Shown: positions 26,902 to 35,647, numbered from the stretch's first letter. The stretch: DNA of 37,346 bases from Bdellovibrionales bacterium RIFOXYA1_FULL_36_14 (GCA_001769975.1 MEPW01000026.1:1-37346), one strand, 5' to 3'. Translations and numbers: made by a program. The notes: generated by a model not told the origin, from the letters alone.

Positions 26902-27117
26902 ATGCAAACAGAACGGGATTTTCTCCACGATCTAGCTTCACCACTTTCCACCATATCTTTAAATTTAGATTTTGCAATAAGGCAGTATCGAGATAAGTTA
27001 GAGGATGAAGCTTTTTGGAAACATATCGAAGTAGCCAAAGAACAAGTTAGGCGTTTAATCGAAATGGCTGATAAAAGGCATCTTGAAGTCAGAAGTCAAA
27101 ATGCTAAAACGTACTAA
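26902..27117 (+). CDS. Stand-alone histidine-kinase phosphoacceptor (DHp-like) mini-protein
   Basis: The 71-aa product is little more than two helices. DFLHDLASPLSTISLNLDFA is a typical H-box with His9 as the likely phosphoacceptor, and the second helix (EDEAFWKHIEVAKEQVRRL) mirrors DHp helix 2. There is no ATPase domain, sensor or membrane segment, and the protein stops cleanly. The ATG at 26902 has AAAGGAAG six bases upstream; a TTG at 26884 has no ribosome-binding site. It starts 77 bp after lon. It could be a phosphotransfer partner or an inhibitor of kinases, or a decayed kinase fragment. No kinase catalytic sequence follows it. Confidence 0.65.
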   Translation: MQTERDFLHDLASPLSTISLNLDFAIRQYRDKLEDEAFWKHIEVAKEQVRRLIEMADKRHLEVRSQNAKTY

Positions 27118-27147
27118 CCGAATTATACTGGTTCAATGGATGATTTT

Positions 27148-27363
27148 TTAAATTTGTTCTTCATGACTATATTCTAATAAGTCACCAGGGGTGCATTCCA
27201 ATGCTTCACAGATTTTTCCAAGCGTTGAAAATCTGATGGCCTTAGCCTTATCTTGTTTTAAGATCGATAAATTTTGAATACTGATTCCGATTATTTCAGA
27301 AAGTTCAGTGAGTTTCATTTTCTTTTTAACCAGCATCATATCGAGATTAGTTTGGATTGGCAT
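27148..27363 (-). CDS. Small Cro/CI-type HTH transcriptional regulator
   Basis: The 71-aa protein is essentially one helix-turn-helix domain of the XRE/HTH_26 type: KLTELSEIIGISIQNLSILKQ followed by FSTLGKICEALECTPGDLL. Such stand-alone regulators often repress themselves or a neighbour. The ATG at 27363 begins the conserved domain; a TTG ten codons earlier is possible. A weak ribosome-binding site precedes it. It converges on the DHp-like gene. Its target is not evident, although the AT-rich region upstream contains several repeats. Confidence 0.78.
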   Translation of the reverse strand: MPIQTNLDMMLVKKKMKLTELSEIIGISIQNLSILKQDKAKAIRFSTLGKICEALECTPGDLLEYSHEEQI

Positions 27364-27663
27364 AATGGCTTCTGTGTTATTACATGATCTCAAACCAACA
27401 TTTTAGGGATTGTTGTCCAAGATAGAATTTAAAAAATAAATGTATAAAAAAATGAATGAGTTGCTTCATTAAAAATCTTCCTAATTTGATTTTTTTTATT
27501 TCCTGTTTACATTTACAACACAAATATCGTGATAATCAACAATAAATTAATGATAAACGTTGACAATATAACGAATTTCGATAAATATTGTGTGTCGGTA
27601 ACCCCGAATTGTTCAATTTGACAGAATAAAGAATTGCATTTAATCTCTCAAAAAACATCTTAC
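27364..27663. other. AT-rich region between the HTH gene and tRNA-Val
   Basis: These 300 bases hold no gene. They contain the tRNA promoter and a second TTGACA-like hexamer at 27560-27565 with AAATAT 17 bp on. A loose inverted repeat (ACACAAATATCG near 27519 and CGATAAATATTGTGT near 27580) could be an operator for the HTH regulator. Confidence 0.45.
27618..27646 (+). promoter_or_regulatory. Sigma-70 promoter of tRNA-Val
   Basis: A perfect TTGACA and TAATCT are 17 bp apart, placing the transcription start about 10 bases before the mature tRNA. Confidence 0.78.
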
Positions 27664-27739
27664 GGGCGTTTAGCTCAGCTGGGAGAGCGCTACCCTTACA
27701 AGGTAGATGTCAGAGGTTCGATCCCTCTAACGCCCACCA
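27664..27739 (+). tRNA. tRNA-Val (anticodon UAC)
   Basis: The cloverleaf is complete. The acceptor stem GGGCGTT pairs with AACGCCC, the D-loop is normal, and the anticodon stem CTACC/GGTAG holds loop CTTACAA, giving anticodon TAC. The T-loop is GGTTCGATCC. The discriminator is A and CCA is encoded. The length is 76 nt. Confidence 0.97.
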
Positions 27740-27753
27740 AAATTTTAGAATAT

Positions 27754-27779
27754 AGGACCTCTTCGAGGTCCTTTTTTTT
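27754..27779 (+). terminator. Rho-independent terminator of tRNA-Val
   Basis: AGGACCTC and GAGGTCCT form a perfect 8 bp stem with a TTC loop, followed by seven T. It makes the tRNA a single-gene transcript. Confidence 0.93.
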
Positions 27780-27833
27780 GACCTTTCCCAGTATAAATCG
27801 TTCTAAAAGATACTGAGATTGAGGGAAGATTTT

Positions 27834-27857
27834 CCTTTCAGACAATTGTGTGAAAGG
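27834..27857. promoter_or_regulatory. 24 bp near-perfect palindrome upstream of the hybrid sensor kinase
   Basis: CCTTTCAGACAA and TTGTGTGAAAGG are reverse complements except for one symmetric pair (positions 8 and 17). It lies 32 bases before the kinase start codon. A second, shorter dyad, ATGTAC-N7-GTACAT, spans 27870-27888 and touches the start codon. Either could bind a dimeric regulator; the first is the better candidate. Confidence 0.7.
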
Positions 27858-27889
27858 CAATCCGTAATCATGTACAATGATGGTACATT

Positions 27890-30082
27890 ATGAAAGATCA
27901 AAGACTAGGTAAATTTATTAGTTTCAAAATTATTTTGCCAGCAATTATTCTTCTGTATGTAATTTTTAGTGCTTTGTTTTTTTATCGATTCTGGATTAAC
28001 AGCCACCACGATACCTCCCAAAAAGCTCTGCAAGCGACCTATACCATGGCGATAGGCATAGATGGAGAGATGTTTACTAAGCTTAGAGGTATTCCGGAAG
28101 ATGTGGGGACAGTGCACTTTGAGAGTGTAAAAAAAAGGTTAATGCATTTGTTGACGGTCTACCCCGATGTTAAATTCATATATTTATATATAGAAAAAGA
28201 AGGTAAATTAATATTTACCGTCGATTCAGAACCCCCTGAATCCAAGGATTACACACCACCTGGTACCGAATATACTGAAGCTGATCCTGAGTATTTTAGG
28301 CCTTTCAAAGAAGGGAAAGCCATTATAACTAAACCGGTAACCGACAGGTGGGGAACTTGGGTATCAATTCTAGTGCCAATAAAAGATAAAAAAACTAAAC
28401 AAGTTAAAGCTGTCCTAGGCGTGGATTACCCTGCCAGTAAATGGATGAACGAAGCAATTAAGCATACCGTTCAATTATTTATAATTTTATTGGTGTTTTT
28501 TCTTCTATTAATAACTATCTTTCGATTGGTCGTAAGTATTCATGCCAGGAAAACCAAAGAGACCATGTTGCAGCAAAAAGAACAGTCTTATCGAGAATTG
28601 TTTGATGGGAATCGCGATGGTCTGGTTATGGTGGATATGGAGGGAAGTTTCTTGGATGTTAATCCGGCATTTTGCCAAATGTTAGGTTACAGCTTGGCGG
28701 AGCTTAAGGAGTTGGAAGATTTTTTCAAGATCACTCCAAAACGGTGGTGGGAATTTGAAAGAGAGGAAATTTTGAAAAATCGGCTGCTTAAACAGGGGTA
28801 TTCCGGGGTCTATGAAAAAGAATATATAAGAAAAGATGGGACGATTTTTCCAGTCGAATTGCAAGCATATGCGATCCAGGATGGAGATGGCAGTATGAGT
28901 TCGTTGTGGGCGGTAGCTCGTGATATTACCGAGAGAAAGAAAATGGAGCAACATACTCTTAAAACACAACGATTGGAATCAATTGGGATTTTGGCCGGGG
29001 GAATTGCTCATGATTTTAATAATTTACTTGGTGGAATTTTTGGTTATATAGAATTGGCAAAAAAAAATGTTAATGAAAAGAAATTTGATAATGTTCTAAA
29101 ATATTTGTCTAAGTTGATGACTATGTTCTACCGAGCGAAGGATTTGTCACAACAACTCCTCACTTTTTCAAAAGGTGGGCATCCAGTTTCTAAAAATCAG
29201 TCGCTAATACCAATCCTCAAGCATTCTTCAGAATTTTCCTTAAGTGGATCAAATGTTAAACGAAATATTTCAGTGCCGGATGATTTATGGGATGTATGCG
29301 TGGATGAAAATCAAATTGGGCAGGTTATCGATAATATAGTGATAAATGCGAAGCAAGCAATGCCAGACGGGGGAGAAATTACGGTCATGGCAAGGAATGT
29401 GCCACATGGAGAAACTCTCCCACTAGGGCTTAAAGCTCGTCCGTATGTTTGCTTTTCCATTGCAGATAATGGGATTGGAATTTCCGCAGAAAATTTAACT
29501 AAAATTTTTGATCCATTTTTTACTACCAAGCCAAAGGGAAGTGGGCTGGGACTGGCCACTGTTTATTCTATTATAAAAAGACACGAAGGTGAAATAGAAG
29601 TTAAATCCCAACCTAATTTGGGAACGACTTTTATCATTTATCTTCCCGCTTCTACAAAGCGAGAAAAAAGTGAGCCTAATATTATGAACGAAGAATTTAA
29701 ATACCGCGGTAATGTTTTAATTATGGATGATGAAGAGGATTTGTTGGATTTATTTTCGTGTAATTTGGAGGAAATAGGTTGCACGGTTACTTGTGCTCGT
29801 AACGGCGAAGAAGCGGTTGAACTATTTTCAAAGGCAAAAGTGAAACTTCAGCCATTTACGCTGGTAATTTTGGATTTGACGATTCCAGGAGGAATTGGGG
29901 GAAAAGAAGTCATTAAACATTTGAGAAAAATAGATGAATCTTTTATTGCAATTGTTTCTAGCGGTTATTCAGAAGATACGGTGATGGCAAAACCTCTTGA
30001 ACATGGATTTAATGATGCAATTGCTAAGCCTTATAATAGAAAAGATTTGGTTGAAGTGTTAATGCGAAATCGTTTGAAATAA
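27890..30082 (+). CDS. Hybrid sensor histidine kinase (periplasmic sensor, PAS, HisKA, HATPase, receiver)
   Basis: The 730-aa protein has membrane segments at about 11-33 and 193-216 enclosing a periplasmic Cache-like sensor region with a WGTWVSILVPIKD strand. A PAS domain follows (about 233-350), then the H-box with His374 (GGIAHDFNNLLGG) and an ATPase domain with N486, DNGIG and GSGLGLATV. A receiver domain ends it (about 605-730), with Asp662 in LVILDLTIPGG. It can therefore pass phosphate from His374 to its own Asp662. No DNA-binding output domain or partner regulator is adjacent. No ribosome-binding site is visible before the ATG, so translation may be weak or the transcript leaderless. 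It converges on the nuclease gene with a 10 bp gap. Confidence 0.9.
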   Translation: MKDQRLGKFISFKIILPAIILLYVIFSALFFYRFWINSHHDTSQKALQATYTMAIGIDGEMFTKLRGIPEDVGTVHFESVKKRLMHLLTVYPDVKFIYLYIEKEGKLIFTVDSEPPESKDYTPPGTEYTEADPEYFRPFKEGKAIITKPVTDRWGTWVSILVPIKDKKTKQVKAVLGVDYPASKWMNEAIKHTVQLFIILLVFFLLLITIFRLVVSIHARKTKETMLQQKEQSYRELFDGNRDGLVMVDMEGSFLDVNPAFCQMLGYSLAELKELEDFFKITPKRWWEFEREEILKNRLLKQGYSGVYEKEYIRKDGTIFPVELQAYAIQDGDGSMSSLWAVARDITERKKMEQHTLKTQRLESIGILAGGIAHDFNNLLGGIFGYIELAKKNVNEKKFDNVLKYLSKLMTMFYRAKDLSQQLLTFSKGGHPVSKNQSLIPILKHSSEFSLSGSNVKRNISVPDDLWDVCVDENQIGQVIDNIVINAKQAMPDGGEITVMARNVPHGETLPLGLKARPYVCFSIADNGIGISAENLTKIFDPFFTTKPKGSGLGLATVYSIIKRHEGEIEVKSQPNLGTTFIIYLPASTKREKSEPNIMNEEFKYRGNVLIMDDEEDLLDLFSCNLEEIGCTVTCARNGEEAVELFSKAKVKLQPFTLVILDLTIPGGIGGKEVIKHLRKIDESFIAIVSSGYSEDTVMAKPLEHGFNDAIAKPYNRKDLVEVLMRNRLK

Positions 30083-30092
30083 ATTCTCCGGG

Positions 30093-30749
30093 TTATTCAA
30101 CAAAACGATAACCTTGGCAGACAGCATCGTCAATTGACTTAAAAAACAGGCGTGCCCAAATGGGAACTAGGTCATGCGCTGTAGGTGAAAAAAGTTCGTG
30201 GGTGAAATAGTTACCAATATAATTAGAGGGAGTAAGTTGATTATGTTGTGACCTGAATTCATATGGGGCCATTGCTTCTTTGGTTATATATTTAGTGCGT
30301 TTATTATTGAAGGATTCGCGGGCAGCCATGAGATATACTCGCACCATATTTTCATCAAAAGGATAAATAAAATAAGGGGCAGCATAACCCGCACGTATCA
30401 TTTCTAAATTAATGTCTAGGTTGTGATAAAAAATTTGTCCTAAAACCCTTTTGCGATTAGGGCCTTCTTTAAATTTCTCACCGGTTACTACCATAACTTC
30501 ACACCCAATAGGAATGAGGGTTGCTAGATAATTTCGGGCATTATCGGCAATGATACCTTGGCTATGACCATTGAAATCTATCTCGGGAGTGTCAATTCCG
30601 TTCATACGAATAGTATATTTGATCCCATCTCGTCCCAGCAGATTCAAAGTATCTCCGTCGTGAATTGAGAGTACCGTTGCGTAAAATGCTGGTTGGGCGA
30701 ACGTGAAAGTAGCAAAAAATACCGCTAAAAATAATGTAAATTTAATCAT
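30093..30749 (-). CDS. Secreted thermonuclease-like (SNase) protein
   Basis: The 218-aa protein has a signal peptide (about residues 1-23) and an SNase domain. By constant offset from Staphylococcus nuclease, the catalytic residues are R48, D53 and E56 (IRMNGIDTPE), and R101 (KRVLGQIF) stands for Arg87. DGDT (31-34) supplies the calcium ligand. A C-terminal extension of about 70 residues is not recognised. Extracellular nucleases are frequent in predatory bacteria that digest prey DNA, but nutrition or defence against extracellular DNA are equally possible. It is followed on the same strand by nothing in its own operon. Confidence 0.88.
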   Translation of the reverse strand: MIKFTLFLAVFFATFTFAQPAFYATVLSIHDGDTLNLLGRDGIKYTIRMNGIDTPEIDFNGHSQGIIADNARNYLATLIPIGCEVMVVTGEKFKEGPNRKRVLGQIFYHNLDINLEMIRAGYAAPYFIYPFDENMVRVYLMAARESFNNKRTKYITKEAMAPYEFRSQHNQLTPSNYIGNYFTHELFSPTAHDLVPIWARLFFKSIDDAVCQGYRFVE

Positions 30750-30790
30750 GGCGCTCTTTTATCTCAAAAAAGTTGATGATCATAGATGTA

Positions 30791-30805
30791 TGGTAATTTA
30801 TACCA
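30791..30805. promoter_or_regulatory. 15 bp dyad with a TATAAA core, between ars operon and nuclease gene
   Basis: TGGTAATTTATACCA reads TGGTATAAATTACCA on the other strand, a 5 bp perfect arm either side of ATTTA. On the minus strand it contains TATAAA about 48 bases before the nuclease start, so it may be a -10 element with an operator. No good -35 is seen. Confidence 0.28.
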
Positions 30806-30834
30806 ACTGGTGAACAACTATAAGTACAGTTTAT

Positions 30835-32046
30835 CTAGGGTTTGACCGCTTCAATCATGACGGATTGAACATAATCTTCAATTTTACTTCCCGGGAGCCA
30901 GTTTTTGATAAATTCTCGACTTTCATCTTTAGGGGTTAGTCGGATTTTGTTAAAACCAGCTGTGCTTAAAAATATTTTTATTTCATCTAGTGTGCTAGCT
31001 CCTGAGATACAACCGGTATAAGCTTCGATCTTTTGCTCCACTTCTTTGGGAAGTTCACAAGTCTTGATGACATCAGATATGGCCAGTCGTCCGCCTTTTT
31101 TTAAAACCCGAAATGCTTCTTTGAATACGCTGAGCTTATCGGTTGACAAATTAATCACACAATTTGAAATAATAACATCCACGACAGCGTCAGCAACGGG
31201 AAGATGTTCAATTTCTCCTAGGCGAAATTCCACGTTGGAATAATTTCCTTTCTTGGCATTTTTTTGCGCTAAATTGATCATTTCAGGGGTCATATCAATC
31301 CCGATTACTTGTCCTTTTTTTCCCACCTCATTGGCCGCAATAAAGCAATCAAATCCTCCACCACTTCCCAAATCTAAAACTGTTTCGCCTTTCTTTAAGG
31401 AGGCAAAGATTTGCGGATTACCACATCCCAGTCCCATATTGGAACCTTCGGGAATATTTTCGACATCTTCTTTAGAATAGCCAAGATCAAGGGAGGCTTT
31501 TTTAGAATCTATTTTGGTCGATCCACAACAAGAAGAAGAGCAGCCACAACTTTTTGTACTGGTAGCGATTTGTGAGTATGCTTTTTTAACTTCTGCTTTA
31601 ATTTTTTCTTTGGAATCTAATTTAGAGCTATTAAAAAGATAGCTTAATCTTGTGACTAGTTCGTCTCGCACTTTTATAAAAGACTTAAGATCCTTAGAGG
31701 GGTCAGGAAGTGCCCAATGCAAACGAACTGCTTTTCCTGAAAATACGGGGCAGATTTCTTCTGAACATAAAGTAATGACAACGTCAATTTGATGAAGATT
31801 GATTGAATCTATGCTTTTGGATTGATGCAAGCTTATGTCAATGCCAATTTCCTTAAGGGCCTCTATCGCTAGGGGATTCACTTGAGATGGTCTTGACCCG
31901 GCGGAGGATATTTTGACTGATGCGGGCGCCAGCGCTTTGGCGATTCCTTCTGCCATCTGACTGCGTCCTGAATTGGCAACACATAAAAAAAGTATATGTT
32001 TGGGATTGATTTTTTTGAGTTCATCTGCTTCATTTTTCCATTTCAT
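30835..32046 (-). CDS. Fused arsenate reductase (ArsC, LMW-PTP type) and arsenite methyltransferase (ArsM)
   Basis: Two enzymes share one 403-aa chain. Residues about 15-140 are a low-molecular-weight-phosphatase-type ArsC: the P-loop cysteine C22 (LCVANSGRS), C94 and C99 (CSEEIC) for the disulfide relay, and D115 in LPDPSKD as the acid. Residues about 149-403 are a complete ArsM with the SAM motif VLDLGSGGG (223-231) and its three arsenite-binding cysteines C208 (LGCGNP), C296 (SNCVINL) and C346 (GCISGA). The cysteine-rich [11 protein letters not shown] (166-176) is the usual ArsM N-terminal segment and not an added linker. The fusion would reduce As(V) to As(III) and methylate it. The start overlaps acr3 as ATGA, giving coupled translation. 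It is last in the ars operon. Confidence 0.92.
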   Translation of the reverse strand: MKWKNEADELKKINPKHILFLCVANSGRSQMAEGIAKALAPASVKISSAGSRPSQVNPLAIEALKEIGIDISLHQSKSIDSINLHQIDVVITLCSEEICPVFSGKAVRLHWALPDPSKDLKSFIKVRDELVTRLSYLFNSSKLDSKEKIKAEVKKAYSQIATSTKSCGCSSSCCGSTKIDSKKASLDLGYSKEDVENIPEGSNMGLGCGNPQIFASLKKGETVLDLGSGGGFDCFIAANEVGKKGQVIGIDMTPEMINLAQKNAKKGNYSNVEFRLGEIEHLPVADAVVDVIISNCVINLSTDKLSVFKEAFRVLKKGGRLAISDVIKTCELPKEVEQKIEAYTGCISGASTLDEIKIFLSTAGFNKIRLTPKDESREFIKNWLPGSKIEDYVQSVMIEAVKP

Positions 32047-33074
32047 ATAAAATACTTCCTTTTAAACCAAAGAGAAACGTTTACTAATCCAATGAGTACG
32101 GGAACTTCGACCAGTGGCCCGATGACTGTTGCAAAAGCGGCACCATGATTGATACCGAAAGTGGCTATTGCTACTGCGATAGCTAATTCAAAATTATTAG
32201 ATGCAGCGGTGAATGACAAGGTTGCTGTATTCTTGTAATTTGCTCCCAATTGTTTGCTAATAAAAAACGACAAAATAAACATGATAACAAAATAAAAAAG
32301 AAGTGGTATCGCAATACGAACAACATCCAAAGGCAGCTCTACGATATATTCGCCTTTGAGGGAGAACATCAAAATTATGGTAAATAAAAGTGCGATTAAG
32401 GTTATCGGGCTTATTCTTGAAATAAATACTGATTGATACCAATCTCTTCCCTTGGATTTGATGAGAATGATTCGAGAAAAAATACCAGCAATAAATGGAA
32501 TACCTAGATAAATGAATACACTTTGAGCAATTTCACCGATGGTAATATTGACAACGACCCCGGTTAATCCAAGCCATGTGGGTAAAATCGTAATAAATAG
32601 GTAAGCATATAACGAGAAAAATAAAACTTGGAAAATTGAATTGAAGGCCACTAAACCCGCACAATATTCAGTATCACCTTCCGCCAGATCGTTCCACACA
32701 ATAACCATTGCAATACAACGTGCCAAACCAATCATGATAAGACCAATCATATATTCCGGCTTATCGCTTAAAAATAAAACGGCTAGACCAAACATTAATA
32801 AGGGACCTATAATCCAGTTTTGAATAAGTGATAAAAAAAGTACTTTTTTGTTTTTAAAGACTTTTCCCATTTCTTCATATTTTACTTTTGCAAGAGGGGG
32901 ATACATCATTAGAATCAATCCAATAGCGATAGGTATAGAAGTTGTGCCAATATTAAATTGATTTAAAAAAGAAACAGTACTGGGTACTAGGTAACCAAGA
33001 CTAATTCCAAATCCCATCGCCATAAAAATCCATAGCGTAAGAAACCTATCTAAAAATCTCAGATGCTTTTTCAT
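32043..33074 (-). CDS. acr3: ACR3 family arsenite efflux pump
   Basis: The 343-aa protein has about ten membrane segments and the ACR3 signature cysteine, C120 of this start, in [12 protein letters not shown], which is essential for arsenite export. Other ACR3 landmarks are [14 protein letters not shown] and [19 protein letters not shown] near the C-terminus. It exports As(III) across the inner membrane using proton-motive force. I prefer the ATG at 33074, preceded by AAAAGG, over a GTG three codons earlier. It lies between arsR (24 bp upstream) and arsC-arsM. Confidence 0.94.
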   Translation of the reverse strand: MKKHLRFLDRFLTLWIFMAMGFGISLGYLVPSTVSFLNQFNIGTTSIPIAIGLILMMYPPLAKVKYEEMGKVFKNKKVLFLSLIQNWIIGPLLMFGLAVLFLSDKPEYMIGLIMIGLARCIAMVIVWNDLAEGDTEYCAGLVAFNSIFQVLFFSLYAYLFITILPTWLGLTGVVVNITIGEIAQSVFIYLGIPFIAGIFSRIILIKSKGRDWYQSVFISRISPITLIALLFTIILMFSLKGEYIVELPLDVVRIAIPLLFYFVIMFILSFFISKQLGANYKNTATLSFTAASNNFELAIAVAIATFGINHGAAFATVIGPLVEVPVLIGLVNVSLWFKRKYFI

Positions 33075-33098
33075 GGCATACACCTTTTATTCCATACC

Positions 33099-33437
33099 TT
33101 AAACATTCGAAATCAAAACTCTTAGTCTTTTGAGTCCGTTTAAATTAATACAATAACAAACCGAGGTTCCTTCAATCTCTCCTCGGATAAGACCAGCTTC
33201 TTTTAAAATTTTTAAATGTTGAGACACGGTGGATTGTGCTAGGCCATCAACATGTTCAACAATTTCCCCACAAATGCAGCTTTGCTTTTGGGATAAGACT
33301 CTTAAAATGTGTACTCTCACAGGGTGCCCTAACGCTTTTGCCAGAGTAGCTAATTCTGCGTCTGCAGCCCGCACAGCTGCTATATCGTCACTAGACGATT
33401 CGGAACAACAATTATACTTATTTTTATTAGTTACCAT
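33099..33437 (-). CDS. arsR: ArsR family arsenic-responsive repressor
   Basis: The 112-aa winged-helix protein has a DNA-reading helix at STVSQHLKILKEAGLI. The sensing cysteines are likely C54 and C56 (SCICGE), in the position of the CVC motif of E. coli ArsR. A vicinal C10-C11 near the N-terminus and C94/C96 (CYC) near the end give further candidate arsenite ligands. It heads the operon arsR-acr3-arsC/arsM and would repress it until As(III) binds. An operator lies immediately upstream. The start codon is only six bases after the -10 element, so the mRNA is probably leaderless. Confidence 0.93.
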   Translation of the reverse strand: MVTNKNKYNCCSESSSDDIAAVRAADAELATLAKALGHPVRVHILRVLSQKQSCICGEIVEHVDGLAQSTVSQHLKILKEAGLIRGEIEGTSVCYCINLNGLKRLRVLISNV

Positions 33438-33443
33438 GATTTA

Positions 33444-33472
33444 TGTTTATCGTAATATGACGATAAAGTCAA
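33444..33472 (-). promoter_or_regulatory. ars operon promoter with embedded ArsR operator
   Basis: On the minus strand TTGACT and TAAACA are 17 bp apart. Between and overlapping them, TTTATCGT and ACGATAAA form perfect 8 bp arms with a 6-base centre (33446-33467). A repressor bound there would cover the promoter, the classic ArsR arrangement. Confidence 0.8.
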
Positions 33473-33570
33473 TTGGGTTTTTGATCAACTAAATTTAGCT
33501 TGATTTGCTATTTATTTTTATGCAAAGTAAGCTTACCTAATAAAAAAACATACTAACCGGGACATTGATT

Positions 33571-33990
33571 ATGAAAGAATTTCTTCACACCATGATTAGA
33601 GTATTTGACCTGGAAAAAAGTCTGGCTTTTTATTCAATGCTAGGCCTTAAAGAAGTTCGTCGGGTTCAAAATGAAGAATATAAATTTACCTTGGTATTTT
33701 TAAAAGCACCGAACTCAGAAGCTTTGCTAGAGTTGACTTATAATTGGGAGCAAAGTAAACCTTATCGAACCGGTCGCGCTTTTGGCCACTTAGCATTTAG
33801 TGTAGAAAATATTTATGATTACTGCGCATATCTGCAAAGTCATAACGTGACTATTTTAAGACCCCCGCGAGATGGATACATGGCATTTATAAAATCTCCC
33901 GATGGCATATCTATTGAGTTATTACAAATTGGAAAGCGTCTTGTTCCCATGGAACCATGGGCAAGTATGAAAGATACTGGGACGTGGTAG
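33571..33990 (+). CDS. gloA: Lactoylglutathione lyase (glyoxalase I)
   Basis: GloA converts the methylglyoxal-glutathione hemithioacetal to S-lactoylglutathione. The 139-aa length is normal. The four metal ligands are visible as H6 (EFLHTMIRV), E54 (LLELTYNW), H73 (AFGHLAFSV) and E116 (SIELLQ), spaced as in nickel-type Glo[15 protein letters not shown] is the family signature. It uses the glutathione made by the gshB-like gene. The ATG at 33571 is chosen over a TTG two codons upstream. The ABC-transporter gene's ribosome-binding site overlaps its stop codon, so the two are probably co-transcribed. Confidence 0.92.
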   Translation: MKEFLHTMIRVFDLEKSLAFYSMLGLKEVRRVQNEEYKFTLVFLKAPNSEALLELTYNWEQSKPYRTGRAFGHLAFSVENIYDYCAYLQSHNVTILRPPRDGYMAFIKSPDGISIELLQIGKRLVPMEPWASMKDTGTW

Positions 33991-34001
33991 GGGTACTTAA
34001 T

Positions 34002-34820
34002 ATGTCGTCGTTGTCAGTCATTGATCTTTATAAAAACTATTCAAGAAAAAATCAATCAGTTTTGGAAGCTGTTAGAGGAATTTCTTTTGATGTAAAACCT
34101 GGAGAATGTTTTGGGTTACTTGGTCCTAATGGTGCCGGCAAATCAACGACCATGAAATGTGTAACTGGCTTTTATCACCCTTCCAAAGGATCAATTAAAG
34201 TACTAGGTCTTGATATTACCTTAAATTTAAGAGATGCCCGTATGAAACTGGGCGTGTGCCATCAAGACGATACGCTTGATACTGATTTTGCAATGCTCGA
34301 TCAACTTTTACAGTTTGCTTCCTTTTTTCGTATTGATAAAAAAGAAGCACTCCTACGTGCAGAAAGACTGTTAAAAAGATTTGATCTTTTTGATAGGAAA
34401 AAAGATTTGGTAGAATCGCTTTCTGGAGGACTGCGCCGAAGGTTGCAAGTCGCGAGAAGTTTAATCAACAACCCCGAACTGTTAGTTTTGGATGAACCAA
34501 CGACTGGACTAGATCCTGAATCCAGAAGGTCCCTTTGGGAAATCCTTTGTGAAGAGAGAAAAAAAGGTATGGCCATCTTGCTTTCCACCCATTACATGGA
34601 TGAAGCCCAACGGTTATGTGATCGTGTTGCTATAATATATAAAGGAAAGATTGTCGCCTGTGATAATCCCCAAAAATTAATCAGCGACGTGACACATGAT
34701 AAATTGATTAGAGAAGAGATTCGTCCAGGTATTACGATAGAAAGACCATCTAATTTGGAAGATGTTTATCTTTTACTCACTGGGGTAAGTCTGGCAGCAG
34801 ATTTATCCGAAGGAGTGTAA
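34002..34820 (+). CDS. ABC transporter ATP-binding protein (NodI/DrrA-like)
   Basis: The 272-aa protein has Walker A GPNGAGKST, signature LSGGLRRRLQVARSL, Walker B LLVLDEPTTGLDPES and the switch His in LSTHYMDEA. It belongs to the ABC-2 exporter branch (NodI, DrrA), which moves hydrophobic or carbohydrate-linked molecules outward. AGGGG, placed at the stop of gloA, precedes the ATG at 34002. The permease gene follows after 2 bp. Cargo cannot be told from sequence. NodI naming is by resemblance only; no nodulation context is implied. Confidence 0.9.
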   Translation: MSSLSVIDLYKNYSRKNQSVLEAVRGISFDVKPGECFGLLGPNGAGKSTTMKCVTGFYHPSKGSIKVLGLDITLNLRDARMKLGVCHQDDTLDTDFAMLDQLLQFASFFRIDKKEALLRAERLLKRFDLFDRKKDLVESLSGGLRRRLQVARSLINNPELLVLDEPTTGLDPESRRSLWEILCEERKKGMAILLSTHYMDEAQRLCDRVAIIYKGKIVACDNPQKLISDVTHDKLIREEIRPGITIERPSNLEDVYLLLTGVSLAADLSEGV

Positions 34821-34822
34821 AC

Positions 34823-35602
34823 ATGTCCAGATTGATGATTTCGCTTGGCTCGATCTATTTAGTTTGGAAAAGATACGCCTACGTTTATAGAAAGAACATG
34901 GCCTTTGCTGCAATTACCACTTTTGTCGAACCGTTTTTATATTTGGCATCATTTGGTTTTGGATTGGGATCAGTGATTGGAACCATTGATGTTGGTGAAA
35001 TCCAAGTATCGTACCGAGCGTTTGTGCTAGCTGGAATTGTGGGGCAAACGATCCTCTTTCAAAGTTTCTTTGAAGCCGCTTACGGTAGTTTTGTTAGAAT
35101 GTATTACCAAAAAATATTCCAGGCCATTGCCGTAACTCCCGTCACTATTGAGGAAGTTTTATGGGGAGAAATTATTTGGGATTCCAGTCGTTCATCCACC
35201 TCGGCAGTAGCGGTTATGTTAATAGGTGTAGCAATTGGAGATTTTTCCATTACTGGAGTTTTATGTGCGATCCCCATTTGTTTTATTTTTGGGATGATCT
35301 TTGCAAGTCTTGGATTATTGGTTTCAGCGAAATCGCAAAGTATAGATAGTATAAGTTATCCTCAATATCTTTTTATCATTCCCATGTTTCTTTTTTCGGG
35401 AGTCTTTTTTCCATTAACTAACTTGCCAAGCCTAATTCATAAAATTATTTTTATACTTCCTTTGACTTCGGTATTGTCTGTCCTTAGAACATTGGTTTTA
35501 GGCTTTACTTTCGAGTGGTGGGCACCCATAATAATTGGGGGCTGGGGTATTATTCTTATTCCGCTTGCCAGAAAGGCCATGATTAAAAGATTAGTAGCTT
35601 AA
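34823..35602 (+). CDS. ABC-2 type permease (NodJ-like)
   Basis: The 259-aa membrane protein has six hydrophobic segments and the ABC-2 pattern. The family hallmark PMFLFSGVFFPLTNLP lies near residue 195, and the first half has YRAFVLAGIVGQTILFQSFFEA. With the ATP-binding protein upstream it forms a complete two-gene exporter, each polypeptide presumably dimerising. The 2 bp spacing indicates translational coupling. It resembles NodJ more than drug exporters of the DrrB type, but cargo is unknown. Confidence 0.9.
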   Translation: MSRLMISLGSIYLVWKRYAYVYRKNMAFAAITTFVEPFLYLASFGFGLGSVIGTIDVGEIQVSYRAFVLAGIVGQTILFQSFFEAAYGSFVRMYYQKIFQAIAVTPVTIEEVLWGEIIWDSSRSSTSAVAVMLIGVAIGDFSITGVLCAIPICFIFGMIFASLGLLVSAKSQSIDSISYPQYLFIIPMFLFSGVFFPLTNLPSLIHKIIFILPLTSVLSVLRTLVLGFTFEWWAPIIIGGWGIILIPLARKAMIKRLVA

Positions 35603-35647
35603 ATAAAAAAATGAGTAATTTATCGACAATTATATAAAAGTCTATTG

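Noticed and set aside
31046-31480. Two plus-strand frames inside the arsC-arsM gene
   Set aside because: They are antisense to conserved methyltransferase motifs, with no ribosome-binding site.
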